Shown: positions 1 to 6,157, counted from the stretch's first letter. The stretch: DNA of 8,231 bases from DATAAM01 sp036260075 (GCA_036260075.1 DATAAM010000070.1:1-8231); one strand, 5' to 3'. A program made the numbers and translations. Notes: a model not told the origin generated them from the sequence alone.

Positions 1-870
1 CTTGGGGTAGTCGGGGGCCTCGTTCATGGCCACGATGGCGGCGATCTGGATGGGTTGGAAGGTGCCGTAGTCGAGGTAGCTCTTCAGCTTGGTGAGCGCC
101 TGCACGATGTCGGCGTTGCCCACGAGGAAGCCGACCCGCCAACCCGCCATCGAGAACGACTTGGTGAGCGTGTAGAGCTCGACCGCTGTCTCCTTGGCCC
201 CCGGCACCTGGAGGATCGACGGCGGCTGGTAGCCGTCGAACGAGGTGTCGGAGTAGGCGAAGTCGTGCACCAGCGCGACCTCGTGCTCGCGGCCCCAGTC
301 GACCAGGCGCTGCATCCACGGGAGGTCGACGCAGGCGGTGGTGGGGTTGTGGGGGAAGGACAGGATCACCACGCGCGGCTTGGGCCACTGCGTCTCGTAG
401 GCCTCGACCAGGTTTCCGAAGAAGTCGTGCTCGGGGCCCACCCGGATCTGCTGGACCTCGGCGCCCGCGAACAGCGGGGCGTAGATGTGGATCGGGTACG
501 ACGGCGACGGCACGAAGGCCGAGTCGCCCGGTCCCACCAGCACCCACATCAGGTGGGACAGCCCTTCTTTGGCCCCGATGGTGGTGACGACCTCGCGCTC
601 GGGATCGAGCTCCACGCCGAACCGGCGAAGGTAGAGGTCGGCGACGGCCTGGCGGATCTTGGGGATGCCCTTGCTGGCCGAGTAGCGGTGGTTCTTGGGG
701 TTGTGGGCCGCTTCCGCCAGCTTCTCCACCGCCACGTCGGGCGAGGGGATGTCGGGGTTGCCGAAGCCGAGGTCGACGACGTCCTCCCCGGCGCGCCGGG
801 CCGCGATCTTCAGGTCGTTGATGATCGTGAAGACATAGGGCGGCAGCCCGGTGATGCGGCGGAACTCCAT
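1..870 (-). CDS. alaC: AlaC-type alanine/glutamate-pyruvate aminotransferase (C-terminus off the left edge)
   Basis: Class I/II PLP-dependent aminotransferase, probably making alanine from pyruvate and glutamate in the cytoplasm. The 290 visible residues align from memory almost end to end with E. coli AlaC (about 412 aa), so roughly 110-120 C-terminal residues are missing. Visible marks are the opening RITGLPPYVF, the GNPD motif at 37-40, SPSYPIHIY at 122-130, the NPT motif at 175-177, Asp203 and Tyr206 that contact the cofactor, and the PLP lysine Lys237 in TLTKSFSMAGWR. The ATG at 870 was chosen because the AlaC family homology starts there; no Shine-Dalgarno is evident upstream (the leader is pyrimidine-rich). 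It lies 48 bases downstream of the small coiled-coil gene and may be co-transcribed with it. The related LL-diaminopimelate aminotransferases are the main alternative, but the RITGLPPYVF start and the sequence around Lys237 favour AlaC. Confidence 0.9.
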   Translation of the reverse strand, partial: MEFRRITGLPPYVFTIINDLKIAARRAGEDVVDLGFGNPDIPSPDVAVEKLAEAAHNPKNHRYSASKGIPKIRQAVADLYLRRFGVELDPEREVVTTIGAKEGLSHLMWVLVGPGDSAFVPSPSYPIHIYAPLFAGAEVQQIRVGPEHDFFGNLVEAYETQWPKPRVVILSFPHNPTTACVDLPWMQRLVDWGREHEVALVHDFAYSDTSFDGYQPPSILQVPGAKETAVELYTLTKSFSMAGWRVGFLVGNADIVQALTKLKSYLDYGTFQPIQIAAIVAMNEAPDYPK

Positions 871-887
871 GGAGGGAGCGTAGTGGT

Positions 888-902
888 CGGGCTCTCGGCC
901 CG
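888..902 (-). other. Small GC hairpin between the coiled-coil gene and alaC
   Basis: A perfect 5-base inverted repeat (CGGGC, 5-base loop, GCCCG) sits in the 48-base gap between the coiled-coil gene stop and the alaC start. No T-run follows in either direction, so it is a weak terminator at best. It could equally be leader structure for alaC or chance in GC-rich DNA. Confidence 0.2.
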
Positions 903-918
903 GCAGGGGATTCGGCGC

Positions 919-1209
919 TCAGAGGAGCTTCAAAGCGGCCAGCATCAGGCCTTGCAGCGCCACCATCGTGCTCACGAGCCATCGGGTCTGCGATGTGAAA
1001 CCCTTGTGCATCTCGGTCTGCAGCTCGTGCTTGACAGCCACGATCTCGTGGCGGAGCGACCGCTCCACCTCGCGCAGCTCCTGCTTGGTGGCCAGGTCTG
1101 TCCACCCGACCGGCAGCAGGTGGTCCATGAGGACCTTGGCCTTGTCTTCGCCCATCTCTTCCTCGAAGTGGCGGTACAACAGGATCCTGCCGTGCTCGGT
1201 GACTGCCAT
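919..1209 (-). CDS. Small coiled-coil protein with one C-terminal membrane segment
   Basis: 96-residue protein of unknown function. An N-terminal segment (about 1-38) contains a motif of the form LMDHLLPVGWTDLATK at 27-42. It is followed by a charged heptad-like helix at about 39-72, likely a coiled coil, and a hydrophobic segment at about 77-93 that probably anchors the C-terminus in the membrane. I recognise this layout from memory as a common family of small actinobacterial hypothetical proteins (LPPVGW...ATK, coiled coil, C-terminal TM), resembling the DUF1640 type. The ATG at 1209 is preferred over the in-frame ATG at 1233 because GAGGAG lies six bases before it. The gene has its own leader, with a TATACT and a palindrome, and is followed at 48 bases by alaC. 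No catalytic residues are visible; a structural or oligomerising role is a guess. Confidence 0.8.
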   Translation of the reverse strand: MAVTEHGRILLYRHFEEEMGEDKAKVLMDHLLPVGWTDLATKQELREVERSLRHEIVAVKHELQTEMHKGFTSQTRWLVSTMVALQGLMLAALKLL

Positions 1210-1238
1210 CGCGTTCTCCTCGTCGAGCCGCATTCGAG

Positions 1239-1255
1239 GGGAACGCTGCGTTCCC
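1239..1255 (-). promoter_or_regulatory. Perfect 8+8 palindrome in the leader of the coiled-coil gene
   Basis: GGGAACGC, one base, GCGTTCCC. It lies 29 bases upstream of the preferred ATG, between that start and the TATACT element. It could be an operator or an RNA hairpin. The half-sites GAAC and GTTC resemble an actinobacterial LexA box, but the gap is 5 rather than 4 bases, so I do not call it LexA. Confidence 0.35.
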
Positions 1256-1286
1256 GAGCCTCCCGAGGTCGCCAGGCGGTGCGATG

Positions 1287-1292
1287 AGTATA
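1287..1292 (-). promoter_or_regulatory. Candidate -10 element TATACT for the coiled-coil gene
   Basis: TATACT on the minus strand, 4 bases past the stop of the oxidoreductase gene and about 77 bases before the preferred ATG. It stands out as AT-rich in very GC-rich DNA. No convincing -35 lies at 16-18 bases, where the sequence is GC-only and codes for an alanine run. Confidence 0.35.
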
Positions 1293-1296
1293 CGTC

Positions 1297-1992
1297 TCAG
1301 GCGGCGGCCGCGGCCGCGATGCGCTCCACCGCCTCGGGCCAGGGTTGGCCGATCGGCGCGCACACCGCCCACGTGGCCCCCGCGTCGCGCAACCCCGCCA
1401 ACAGCGAGCGCACGTCGTCGTCGGGACCAACCTGGCCGGCCCACGTCAGCACCGTGCCGCGGCGAGCGGCCACCTCCTCCACCGGCGACTGCCACAGGTT
1501 GAGGGCGTCAGCCTCCGCCACCGCCACCTCCTGCACGGCGGTGGAGCGGCCGCCCACCCACACCGGCACGCCCGCCGCCCGCAGCTCGCGGCAGGACGTG
1601 ACGAGCGAGGCGACGCGCTCGGCCACCGGCGCGAACGGCACGCCGTACGCCTCGTTCTCCGCTCGGCTCAAGCGGTCGCCCACGCCCAGCCCGGCGACGA
1701 AGCGGTCCTCCCCCGCCATGCGCGCCACCGTGCGCAACCCGTTCACCAGCACGGCGTCGGGGAACAGGCCGACTCGCGCCACCAGCGAGCCGACCACGAC
1801 GCGCTCGGTCTCCACCGCCAGCGCCCCGAGGAACGGGAGCATGTGCAGGGCCGGTCGGTCAGGACGGCCGATGGGCCACAGGTGGTCGAAGGCGAACAGG
1901 CCGTCGAGCCCGATCGCCTCGGCGTGGCGGGCCACGCCCAGTGCGGTCTCGGCGTCCTCCCGGAACTGCGGGAGCGTGATGCCTACCCGCAC
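1297..1992 (-). CDS. Short LLM-class (luciferase-like) flavin/F420-dependent oxidoreductase
   Basis: 231-residue TIM-barrel oxidoreductase of the bacterial luciferase-like family, which uses FMN or coenzyme F420. Family marks are GITLPQF at 4-10, the segment GLDGLFAFDHLWPIG at 28-42, ETERVVVGS at 61-69, RFVAGLGVGD at 97-106 and PVWVGGRS at 143-150. It is clearly shorter than the usual 280-350 residues, so the insertion loops and part of the C-terminal region are reduced. It ends in a seven-alanine run. The GTG at 1992 starts inside the last codons of the upstream ROK kinase gene (10-base overlap in another frame), so translational coupling is likely; no clear Shine-Dalgarno is seen. Substrate and cofactor cannot be read from the sequence. 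Confidence 0.82.
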   Translation of the reverse strand: MRVGITLPQFREDAETALGVARHAEAIGLDGLFAFDHLWPIGRPDRPALHMLPFLGALAVETERVVVGSLVARVGLFPDAVLVNGLRTVARMAGEDRFVAGLGVGDRLSRAENEAYGVPFAPVAERVASLVTSCRELRAAGVPVWVGGRSTAVQEVAVAEADALNLWQSPVEEVAARRGTVLTWAGQVGPDDDVRSLLAGLRDAGATWAVCAPIGQPWPEAVERIAAAAAA

Positions 1993-2918
1993 TCGTCGAC
2001 CGCCAGGAGGGCAGCGCCCACCGCGCCCGCGTGCTCGCCCAATTCGGCGAGGAGCACGTCGGGCGGCGTGCGATGCGGCACGCCTGCCAAGAGCTCGTGC
2101 ATGGTGGCGCGGGCCGGGCCCAGCAACGGCTCGCCCGCGGCACCCAGCCCCCCGCCGATGACGAAGGCCTGCGGGTCGAACGCCATGGCCAGGTTGACGA
2201 GGCCGACGCCGAGCCACCACCCCACCCGGCGCAGGATCTCGGCCGCCCACTCGTCGCCCTCGTGACAGGCCTGCGTGACATGCTCGCCGCGCACGCGGTC
2301 GGGGTCGCCGCCGGCCAGCTCCAGCACGCGGCCGGCGCGGCCCTCGGCCGCTGCCTCCCGGGCGAAGCGCCCCAACGCCCGTCCCGAGGCGAAGAACTCC
2401 CAGCACCCCTGCTGGCCGCAGACGCAGCCCTCGCCCTCGGGCGCCACCACCATGTGGCCGAACTCCCCGGCAAAGCCGTGGGCGCCGCGCTCCAGCTTCC
2501 CTCCCGACACCACGCCCCCGCCGATGCCGGTGCCGAGCGTGATCATCACCATCCACTCGAGGTTGCGCCCGGCACCGACGCGGGTCTCGGCCCACGTGGC
2601 GCAGGTGGCGTCGTTGTCGACTCGCACGGTCGCGTCGGGGAAGCGCTCCAGGAGCTCGCCCCGCACGTCGAGCTCGACCACCCCGGGGAGGTTCGGCGCG
2701 AACCGAAGCACCCCGGCGCGGTCGACGAGCCCGGGCACGCCCACGCCGATGCGGTCGCTTCCGCCCAGTGCCTGCACCACCTCCTCGAGCGTGCCGAGGA
2801 CGGCCTCGGCGCCCTCTGGCGTGGGCACTCGGTGCTCGGCCACCACCCGCCCGGCCTCGTCCAACGCCACCGCGAGGCACTTCGTGCCTCCGAGGTCGAT
2901 GCCGATGGCGCTACTCAC
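1983..2918 (-). CDS. ROK-family sugar kinase, probably glucokinase
   Basis: 311-residue cytoplasmic ROK kinase, likely phosphorylating glucose (or a related hexose) with ATP. Visible: the phosphate-binding DLGGTK at 8-13; GVPGLVD at 60-66; the N-D pair with catalytic Asp103; TLGTGIGGG at 127-135; Glu152 and His155 of the sugar/zinc site; and the ROK zinc motif His155-x9-Cys165-x-Cys167-x4-Cys172 followed by Glu174. An IGGG motif lies at 254-257. Length fits actinobacterial glucokinases and no DNA-binding N-terminus is present, so it is not a NagC-type repressor. The GTG at 2918 puts the DLGGTK motif at the expected place; a GAGG lies nine bases before it. It overlaps the downstream oxidoreductase gene and lies 63 bases after the baeRF gene. 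An N-acetylglucosamine or mannose kinase is the alternative. Confidence 0.9.
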   Translation of the reverse strand: MSSAIGIDLGGTKCLAVALDEAGRVVAEHRVPTPEGAEAVLGTLEEVVQALGGSDRIGVGVPGLVDRAGVLRFAPNLPGVVELDVRGELLERFPDATVRVDNDATCATWAETRVGAGRNLEWMVMITLGTGIGGGVVSGGKLERGAHGFAGEFGHMVVAPEGEGCVCGQQGCWEFFASGRALGRFAREAAAEGRAGRVLELAGGDPDRVRGEHVTQACHEGDEWAAEILRRVGWWLGVGLVNLAMAFDPQAFVIGGGLGAAGEPLLGPARATMHELLAGVPHRTPPDVLLAELGEHAGAVGAALLAVDECG

Positions 2919-2981
2919 CGCGCTTCGCCTCGCGGCTCGTCGCCGTGCCGGCGGAGGCCCGCCACAACCGGCGGCGCGCGT

Positions 2982-4097
2982 TCAAAAGCGCAGCAGGGCG
3001 CCGATGCGCCCCATGACGTCGAGGTCGGCGTTGCCGACGACCACCGCCACCCGGCACGACTGGGCGAGCGCCTCGTCGACGGCCTCCTCCACCACGTCGT
3101 CCACCTGCTGCATCTCGCGGCCGCACACGGGGCAGGCCCGCCCCTTCAGCGCCACGTGGCTGCAGGAGTGGCACCGCCAACCGGGCGCCTCGTAGCCCTC
3201 CGACACGAGCAGCGTGTCGACCCGTCGCTCTGTGAGCGCGGCGACGGTGCCGGCCAGCCCGGCCACGCCGCCTGCCCGCGCCCCCACCGCGTTGCGGAGG
3301 CGCTCGACCAGCTCCGCCTCCTTGGCCCGCTCCACCTGCTGCTCGACGTCGAGCGCGGCCTGTCGCACGGCGGCCTCACTGGCGCCCACGGGGATCGACA
3401 GCCGGGCCCGGATGCGGTCGCGCAGGTACGAGTGCAGCTCCCGCTCGACCTCCTTGGCGATCTCCTCCGGAGCCCCGAGGATCAGGTGCTCGAAGGGCTG
3501 GGCCTTGAACATCTCGAAGGCCACCTGGGCGGCCCGCCTGAGGTGCTGGTGGGCCGCCTCGGCCGAGTGGTCGCGCACGTCGTCGCGCGACCGGTCGCCG
3601 CGGTCGTCCTCGTGCCGGGGCAGCCGGTCGAACAGCTCGCTCTTCTCGACCAGCTCTCCGAGCTCGAAGACGAAGAGGCGGGCCCGCTGCTTGTCGGCCA
3701 GCAGCACGGCAAAGCGCTCGTACTCGTCGAGCACGGCCTCGAGCTGGCGGACGTGCGGGCCCGTGTTGACGACGAGCTGGTTGCGGACCGGCACCGGCAG
3801 GTGGATGACCTCCCACAGCTCGGGCGAGCGGCAGGAGAACACCGCGAGCCCCCGCGTGCGGGACCGGTCGACGCCCGCCTTCACGAAGCTCTCGATGCGT
3901 TGGAGCTGGGCGGCCGTGGCGGCATCGCCGTCGACCCGGCCCGCCGCCTGCCGCAGGAGCGCCTCCAAGTGGACCTCGTAGTCGCGGGGCCGCACGTAGC
4001 GGCGGCCGTCGACGTCGAGGTACAGCGACACGACGGGGCCGTCCTCCCCCTTGAACCCGGCGAGCGAGCGAACGGTCTCCTGGGTGAGCGCGGTCAC
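2982..4097 (-). CDS. baeRF family (bacterial eRF1/Vms1-like) protein, probably family 10
   Basis: 371-residue protein that I recognise as an actinobacterial eRF1-superfamily (baeRF) member. The N-terminal domain has GPVVSLYLDVDG at 20-31. The middle domain carries a very charged loop at about 157-178 where eRF1 has its GGQ loop; no GGQ is present. The last domain has a four-cysteine zinc ribbon (Cys309, 312, 322, 325), as in archaeal aRF1, and ends in GNADLDVMGRIGALL. Roles in ribosome rescue or peptidyl-tRNA cleavage are predictions for the family, not demonstrated here. The GTG at 4097 follows GGGGAGG directly and fits where relatives start; an in-frame ATG at 4175 would add 26 low-complexity residues and needs a leader of only a few bases. 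It diverges from hsp20 across a HAIR-like site and is followed at 63 bases by the ROK kinase gene. Confidence 0.85.
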   Translation of the reverse strand: MTALTQETVRSLAGFKGEDGPVVSLYLDVDGRRYVRPRDYEVHLEALLRQAAGRVDGDAATAAQLQRIESFVKAGVDRSRTRGLAVFSCRSPELWEVIHLPVPVRNQLVVNTGPHVRQLEAVLDEYERFAVLLADKQRARLFVFELGELVEKSELFDRLPRHEDDRGDRSRDDVRDHSAEAAHQHLRRAAQVAFEMFKAQPFEHLILGAPEEIAKEVERELHSYLRDRIRARLSIPVGASEAAVRQAALDVEQQVERAKEAELVERLRNAVGARAGGVAGLAGTVAALTERRVDTLLVSEGYEAPGWRCHSCSHVALKGRACPVCGREMQQVDDVVEEAVDEALAQSCRVAVVVGNADLDVMGRIGALLRF

Positions 4098-4116
4098 GTC
4101 ACCTCCCCGAAGGATG

Positions 4117-4131
4117 GATCGTTCGTCGATC
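4117..4131 (-). other. Small inverted repeat in the baeRF leader
   Basis: GATCG, 5 bases, CGATC. If translation begins at the GTG at 4097, this lies in the untranslated leader 20 bases upstream and could be RNA structure or a minor operator. If translation begins at the ATG at 4175, it is coding. Short enough to be chance. Confidence 0.2.
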
Positions 4132-4188
4132 GTACCCGGCGGCGCAGACTGCGCCCCACCCTGTTTGGGAGGCATGTTTCCTGAGCGT

Positions 4189-4194
4189 GTTATA
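4189..4194 (-). promoter_or_regulatory. Candidate -10 element TATAAC for the baeRF gene
   Basis: TATAAC on the minus strand, with a weak TGCTTG 17 bases upstream as a possible -35 (4212-4217). A start near 4182 would give a leader of about 85 bases to the GTG at 4097, but only about 6 bases to the ATG at 4175. It lies inside the HAIR-like repeat. Confidence 0.35.
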
Positions 4195-4196
4195 CT
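4191..4196 (+). promoter_or_regulatory. Candidate -10 element TATACT for hsp20
   Basis: TATACT on the plus strand, 40 bases before the hsp20 ATG, within the HAIR-like repeat. No good -35 sits at 17 bases; TTGGGA at 4165-4170 is 20 bases away. The promoter may depend on an activator or an alternative sigma factor. Confidence 0.4.
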
Positions 4197-4225
4197 CAGA
4201 TTGTCTTACGGCAAGCACAGCAGGT

Positions 4226-4231
4226 AGGAGG
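4226..4231 (+). promoter_or_regulatory. Strong Shine-Dalgarno of hsp20
   Basis: AGGAGG five bases before the ATG at 4237. It fixes the hsp20 start and predicts efficient translation. Confidence 0.75.
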
Positions 4232-4236
4232 CAGAC

Positions 4237-4731
4237 ATGGCACTGCTCCAATGGGATCCGTGGCGTGAGCTGTCGGCGTTCGAGCGCCAAGTCAACGAAC
4301 TGTTCGGGCGCAGCGGCCGCCAAGCCGGCCCGGCGATGTGGGCCCCGGCGCTGGAGGCCTTCCACACCAAGGACGACTTCGTGGTCCGGCTCGAGCTCCC
4401 CGGCATCCGGCCCGAGGAGGTCGACGTGCAGGTGACCGACAACGTGCTCGTGATCCGCGGCGAGCGCCACTTCGAGGACGAGGCAGAGGAGGGCTCGTTC
4501 CTCCGACGGGAGCGCAGCTACGGCCGCTTCGAGCGGCAGGTACTGCTCCCGGAGGGCACCGAGGTCGACAGCATCAAGGCCCACTTCGACCTCGGCGTTC
4601 TCGAGGTGCGCATCCCGCACCCGAAGAGCAAGGAGCCCACCCGGGTGCCGATCTCGACCGGCAGCACGGGCTCGACCCAACAGGCGGTCGAGGTGGAGTC
4701 CACCGAGAAGACCGGGACGACCGAGAGCTAG
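4237..4731 (+). CDS. Hsp20/alpha-crystallin small heat-shock protein
   Basis: 164-residue ATP-independent holdase that would bind unfolding proteins in the cytoplasm. The N-terminus (1-35) starts with the typical WDPWREL. The alpha-crystallin domain spans about 36-127 and includes DDFVVRLELPGI, the conserved ERSYGRFER at 92-100 and the closing GVLEVRIP at 120-127. A V-P-I at 137-139 matches the I/V-x-I motif used in oligomer assembly. A Ser/Thr/Glu-rich tail (140-164) follows and is longer than usual. It is the only plus-strand gene here, led by a strong AGGAGG and a HAIR-like operator, so heat or stress induction under HspR is likely. It diverges from the baeRF gene and ends in a CTAG shared with the convergent 84-residue gene. 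Confidence 0.95.
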   Translation: MALLQWDPWRELSAFERQVNELFGRSGRQAGPAMWAPALEAFHTKDDFVVRLELPGIRPEEVDVQVTDNVLVIRGERHFEDEAEEGSFLRRERSYGRFERQVLLPEGTEVDSIKAHFDLGVLEVRIPHPKSKEPTRVPISTGSTGSTQQAVEVESTEKTGTTES

Positions 4732-4982
4732 GACACCCGGATGTGCTGCACGCGGGGCGCCCTCGGCGGCGCCCCGTCGTCGCGCTCGGGGGCGGGCGCG
4801 GCGGCAGCGCGGCCCCGCGCCACCAGCGGCGCTGCCAGCTCCCCGAGGAGGTGCAGCACCGGTCCCGGGTGCTCGACCACCTCCTCGGCCAGGTCGAGCA
4901 CCACCCGCGCCGCGGCGATCAGCTCGCGTGCCGCCGCTTGCAGGTGCTCGACGGCCTCGGCGGCCCGTTCCTCGTTGGTCAT
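4728..4982 (-). CDS. 84-residue alpha-helical protein of unknown function, last gene of the ArsA operon
   Basis: I do not recognise this protein. Residues 1-57 are Ala/Glu/Leu-rich and look like two amphipathic helices; 58-84 are Ala/Pro/Arg-rich and probably disordered. There is no signal peptide, cysteine or obvious motif. The ATG at 4982 overlaps the ArsA stop as ATGA, and a GGAGGG lies nine bases upstream, so it is very probably translated and coupled to the ATPase gene. A function with the ArsA-like ATPase is inferred from this coupling alone. Its stop codon shares CTAG with the hsp20 stop on the other strand, and its last codons contain a strong hairpin that may end hsp20 transcription. 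Confidence 0.7.
   Translation of the reverse strand: MTNEERAAEAVEHLQAAARELIAAARVVLDLAEEVVEHPGPVLHLLGELAAPLVARGRAAAAPAPERDDGAPPRAPRVQHIRVS
4753..4776 (+). terminator. 9-bp GC stem-loop downstream of hsp20
   Basis: CGGGGCGCC, six-base loop, GGCGCCCCG: a perfect 9-bp stem starting 21 bases after the hsp20 stop, with a further G-T wobble pair outside. No T-run follows, as is common in high-GC actinobacteria. It is placed to terminate hsp20 and lies within the 3' end of the convergent 84-residue gene. Confidence 0.5.
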
Positions 4983-6157
4983 GCCGTGCTGCCCTCCCGT
5001 TCGAAGCGGACCTCCAGCCGGTCGCCGTCCATGCTCGCACCGGTGACCTCGCGACGCCGCAGCGAGTCGGGCAGGAGCACGGCGCGGCGGTGCGGCCCCA
5101 CGCGGACGAGCAGCTCGTCGCCGCGGCGCCCGACGTCGAGCTCGTCGCGCTCGGCGAAGGGCAGGTGGAGCACCAGCACGTGGGCGCTCCCCCGCTTGTC
5201 CACGCACATGGGCTCGCCGTGGTGCAGCACGGCGGCCGGCTCGACGTCGTCGTACAGCTCGTCGGCGAACCGGCGCAGGCGCTCGACGCCGACCAGCTCC
5301 TCCGAAGCCAGCTCCGCCCGCAGCACGGGCAGCGGCGCGAAGCCCTCCTCGATGGCGGCCAAGTGCTCGGCCTGTGCTTCCTTCCACGCCTTGAACCACG
5401 GGTCGCCGACGGCGTCGGGCAGCAGGCGGTTGGCGACCACCGCATCGACGCGATAGCCGAACAGGGAGAGGTAGGTGGCCGTGCGACGCGCTTCCGCGAT
5501 CACCATGCGCTCGGGGTTCACGACGAGGCGTACCGTGGTGCGGGAGCCGTCGGTGAGCAGCTCCCGCACGCCGTCGAGGCGGTGGTAGAAGCGGGCGGTG
5601 GCGTCGAACACGTCGTCGCCCGCCACCGGGAGGTTCGTCACGGTGCGCAGGAGGGGGCGCACCACCTTCGTCACCCGACGTCCCAGCGGGAACAGCCGCT
5701 CCATGTACCAGGAGAGGACGTCGGGGAGCGACAGCAGGCGGATGGTGTCGGCAGTCGGCGCGCAGTCGACCACCACGACATCCCAGGCACCGCTGTCGGC
5801 GTGCGCCTTGATGTCGGAGAGGCCGAACACCTCGTCGAGCCCGGGCAGGACCGACAGCTCCTCCGCCTCCACGGCACCGAGGCCAGCCCAGTCGAACACC
5901 TGCACGAGGTACTGCTGGACCTCGCCCCACACCTCCTCCAGGCGCTCGGTCGCGTCGAGCTGCTGGCCGTAGAGGCGGGGCGCGACCTCCGAGGCGTCGC
6001 CGTCGAGGGGGCGATCGAAGGCATCGGCCAACGAGTGGGCCGGATCGGTGGAGAGCACGAGCGTGCGCAGGCCCGCGTCCGCGCAGCGCAGGGCGGTGGC
6101 TGCCGCCACGGTGGTCTTGCCGACTCCCCCCTTGCCGGTGAAGAGGAGGATCCTCAC
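4979..6157 (-). CDS. ArsA/Get3-family ATPase with C-terminal HSP20-like domain
   Basis: 392-residue P-loop ATPase of the ArsA/TRC40 group. Seen: deviant Walker A GKGGVGKTT at 8-16, STDPAHSLADAF at 36-47, LPGLDEV at 104-110 and the switch II segment DCAPTADTIRLL at 131-142. After the ATPase domain, a beta-rich segment at about 320-388 matches the HSP20-like domain known at the end of many ArsA-like proteins. There is one nucleotide-binding domain, and only three cysteines (25, 132, 318), with no CxxC pair, so neither the E. coli ArsA arsenite site nor the Get3 zinc site is present. Arsenic transport is therefore unlikely; a chaperone or membrane-protein targeting role is inferred. The GTG at 6157 overlaps the upstream SRPBCC stop (GTGA), and the end overlaps the next gene (ATGA). 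No ars gene is nearby. Confidence 0.88.
   Translation of the reverse strand: MRILLFTGKGGVGKTTVAAATALRCADAGLRTLVLSTDPAHSLADAFDRPLDGDASEVAPRLYGQQLDATERLEEVWGEVQQYLVQVFDWAGLGAVEAEELSVLPGLDEVFGLSDIKAHADSGAWDVVVVDCAPTADTIRLLSLPDVLSWYMERLFPLGRRVTKVVRPLLRTVTNLPVAGDDVFDATARFYHRLDGVRELLTDGSRTTVRLVVNPERMVIAEARRTATYLSLFGYRVDAVVANRLLPDAVGDPWFKAWKEAQAEHLAAIEEGFAPLPVLRAELASEELVGVERLRRFADELYDDVEPAAVLHHGEPMCVDKRGSAHVLVLHLPFAERDELDVGRRGDELLVRVGPHRRAVLLPDSLRRREVTGASMDGDRLEVRFEREGSTA

Larger units (their letters stand above)
4180..4200. promoter_or_regulatory. HAIR-like operator (HspR-associated inverted repeat) between baeRF and hsp20
   Basis: The plus strand reads CCTGAGC, seven bases, ACTCAGA. Against the known HAIR consensus CTTGAGT-N7-ACTCAAG this gives 10 of 14 arm matches with exactly the 7-base gap. 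The core inverted repeat CTGAG/CTCAG is perfect. It overlaps candidate -10 elements on both strands, as a repressor site should, and sits before hsp20, a class of gene controlled by HspR in other actinobacteria. HspR binding here is inferred. Confidence 0.6.

Noticed and set aside
1241..1253. LexA (SOS) box reading of GAAC...GTTC
   Set aside because: The gap is five bases, whereas the actinobacterial/Bacillus-type box needs four, and the gene is not a known SOS gene.
55..1287. 410-codon plus-strand frame
   Set aside because: It is the antisense shadow of the AlaC-type and coiled-coil genes; no domain is seen.
1304..1317. 14-base perfect palindrome GCGGCCGCGGCCGC at the end of the oxidoreductase gene
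   Set aside because: It is explained by consecutive alanine codons in GC-rich DNA; no T-run follows, so it is not called a terminator.
2919..2981. Possible terminator between the baeRF and ROK kinase genes
   Set aside because: Only 4-5 bp stems can be drawn in these 63 bases and no T-run is present, so co-transcription is as likely as termination.
2031..4184. 717-codon open frame on the plus strand
   Set aside because: It lies antisense to the ROK kinase and baeRF genes, whose motifs are unambiguous. The translation is low-complexity (His/Arg/Pro/Ala/Gly-rich), a typical shadow in high-GC DNA.
4979..6157. Arsenic-resistance ATPase
   Set aside because: Only three scattered cysteines are present, it has a single ATPase domain, and no ArsB, ArsR or ArsC gene is nearby; the ArsA name reflects the fold only.
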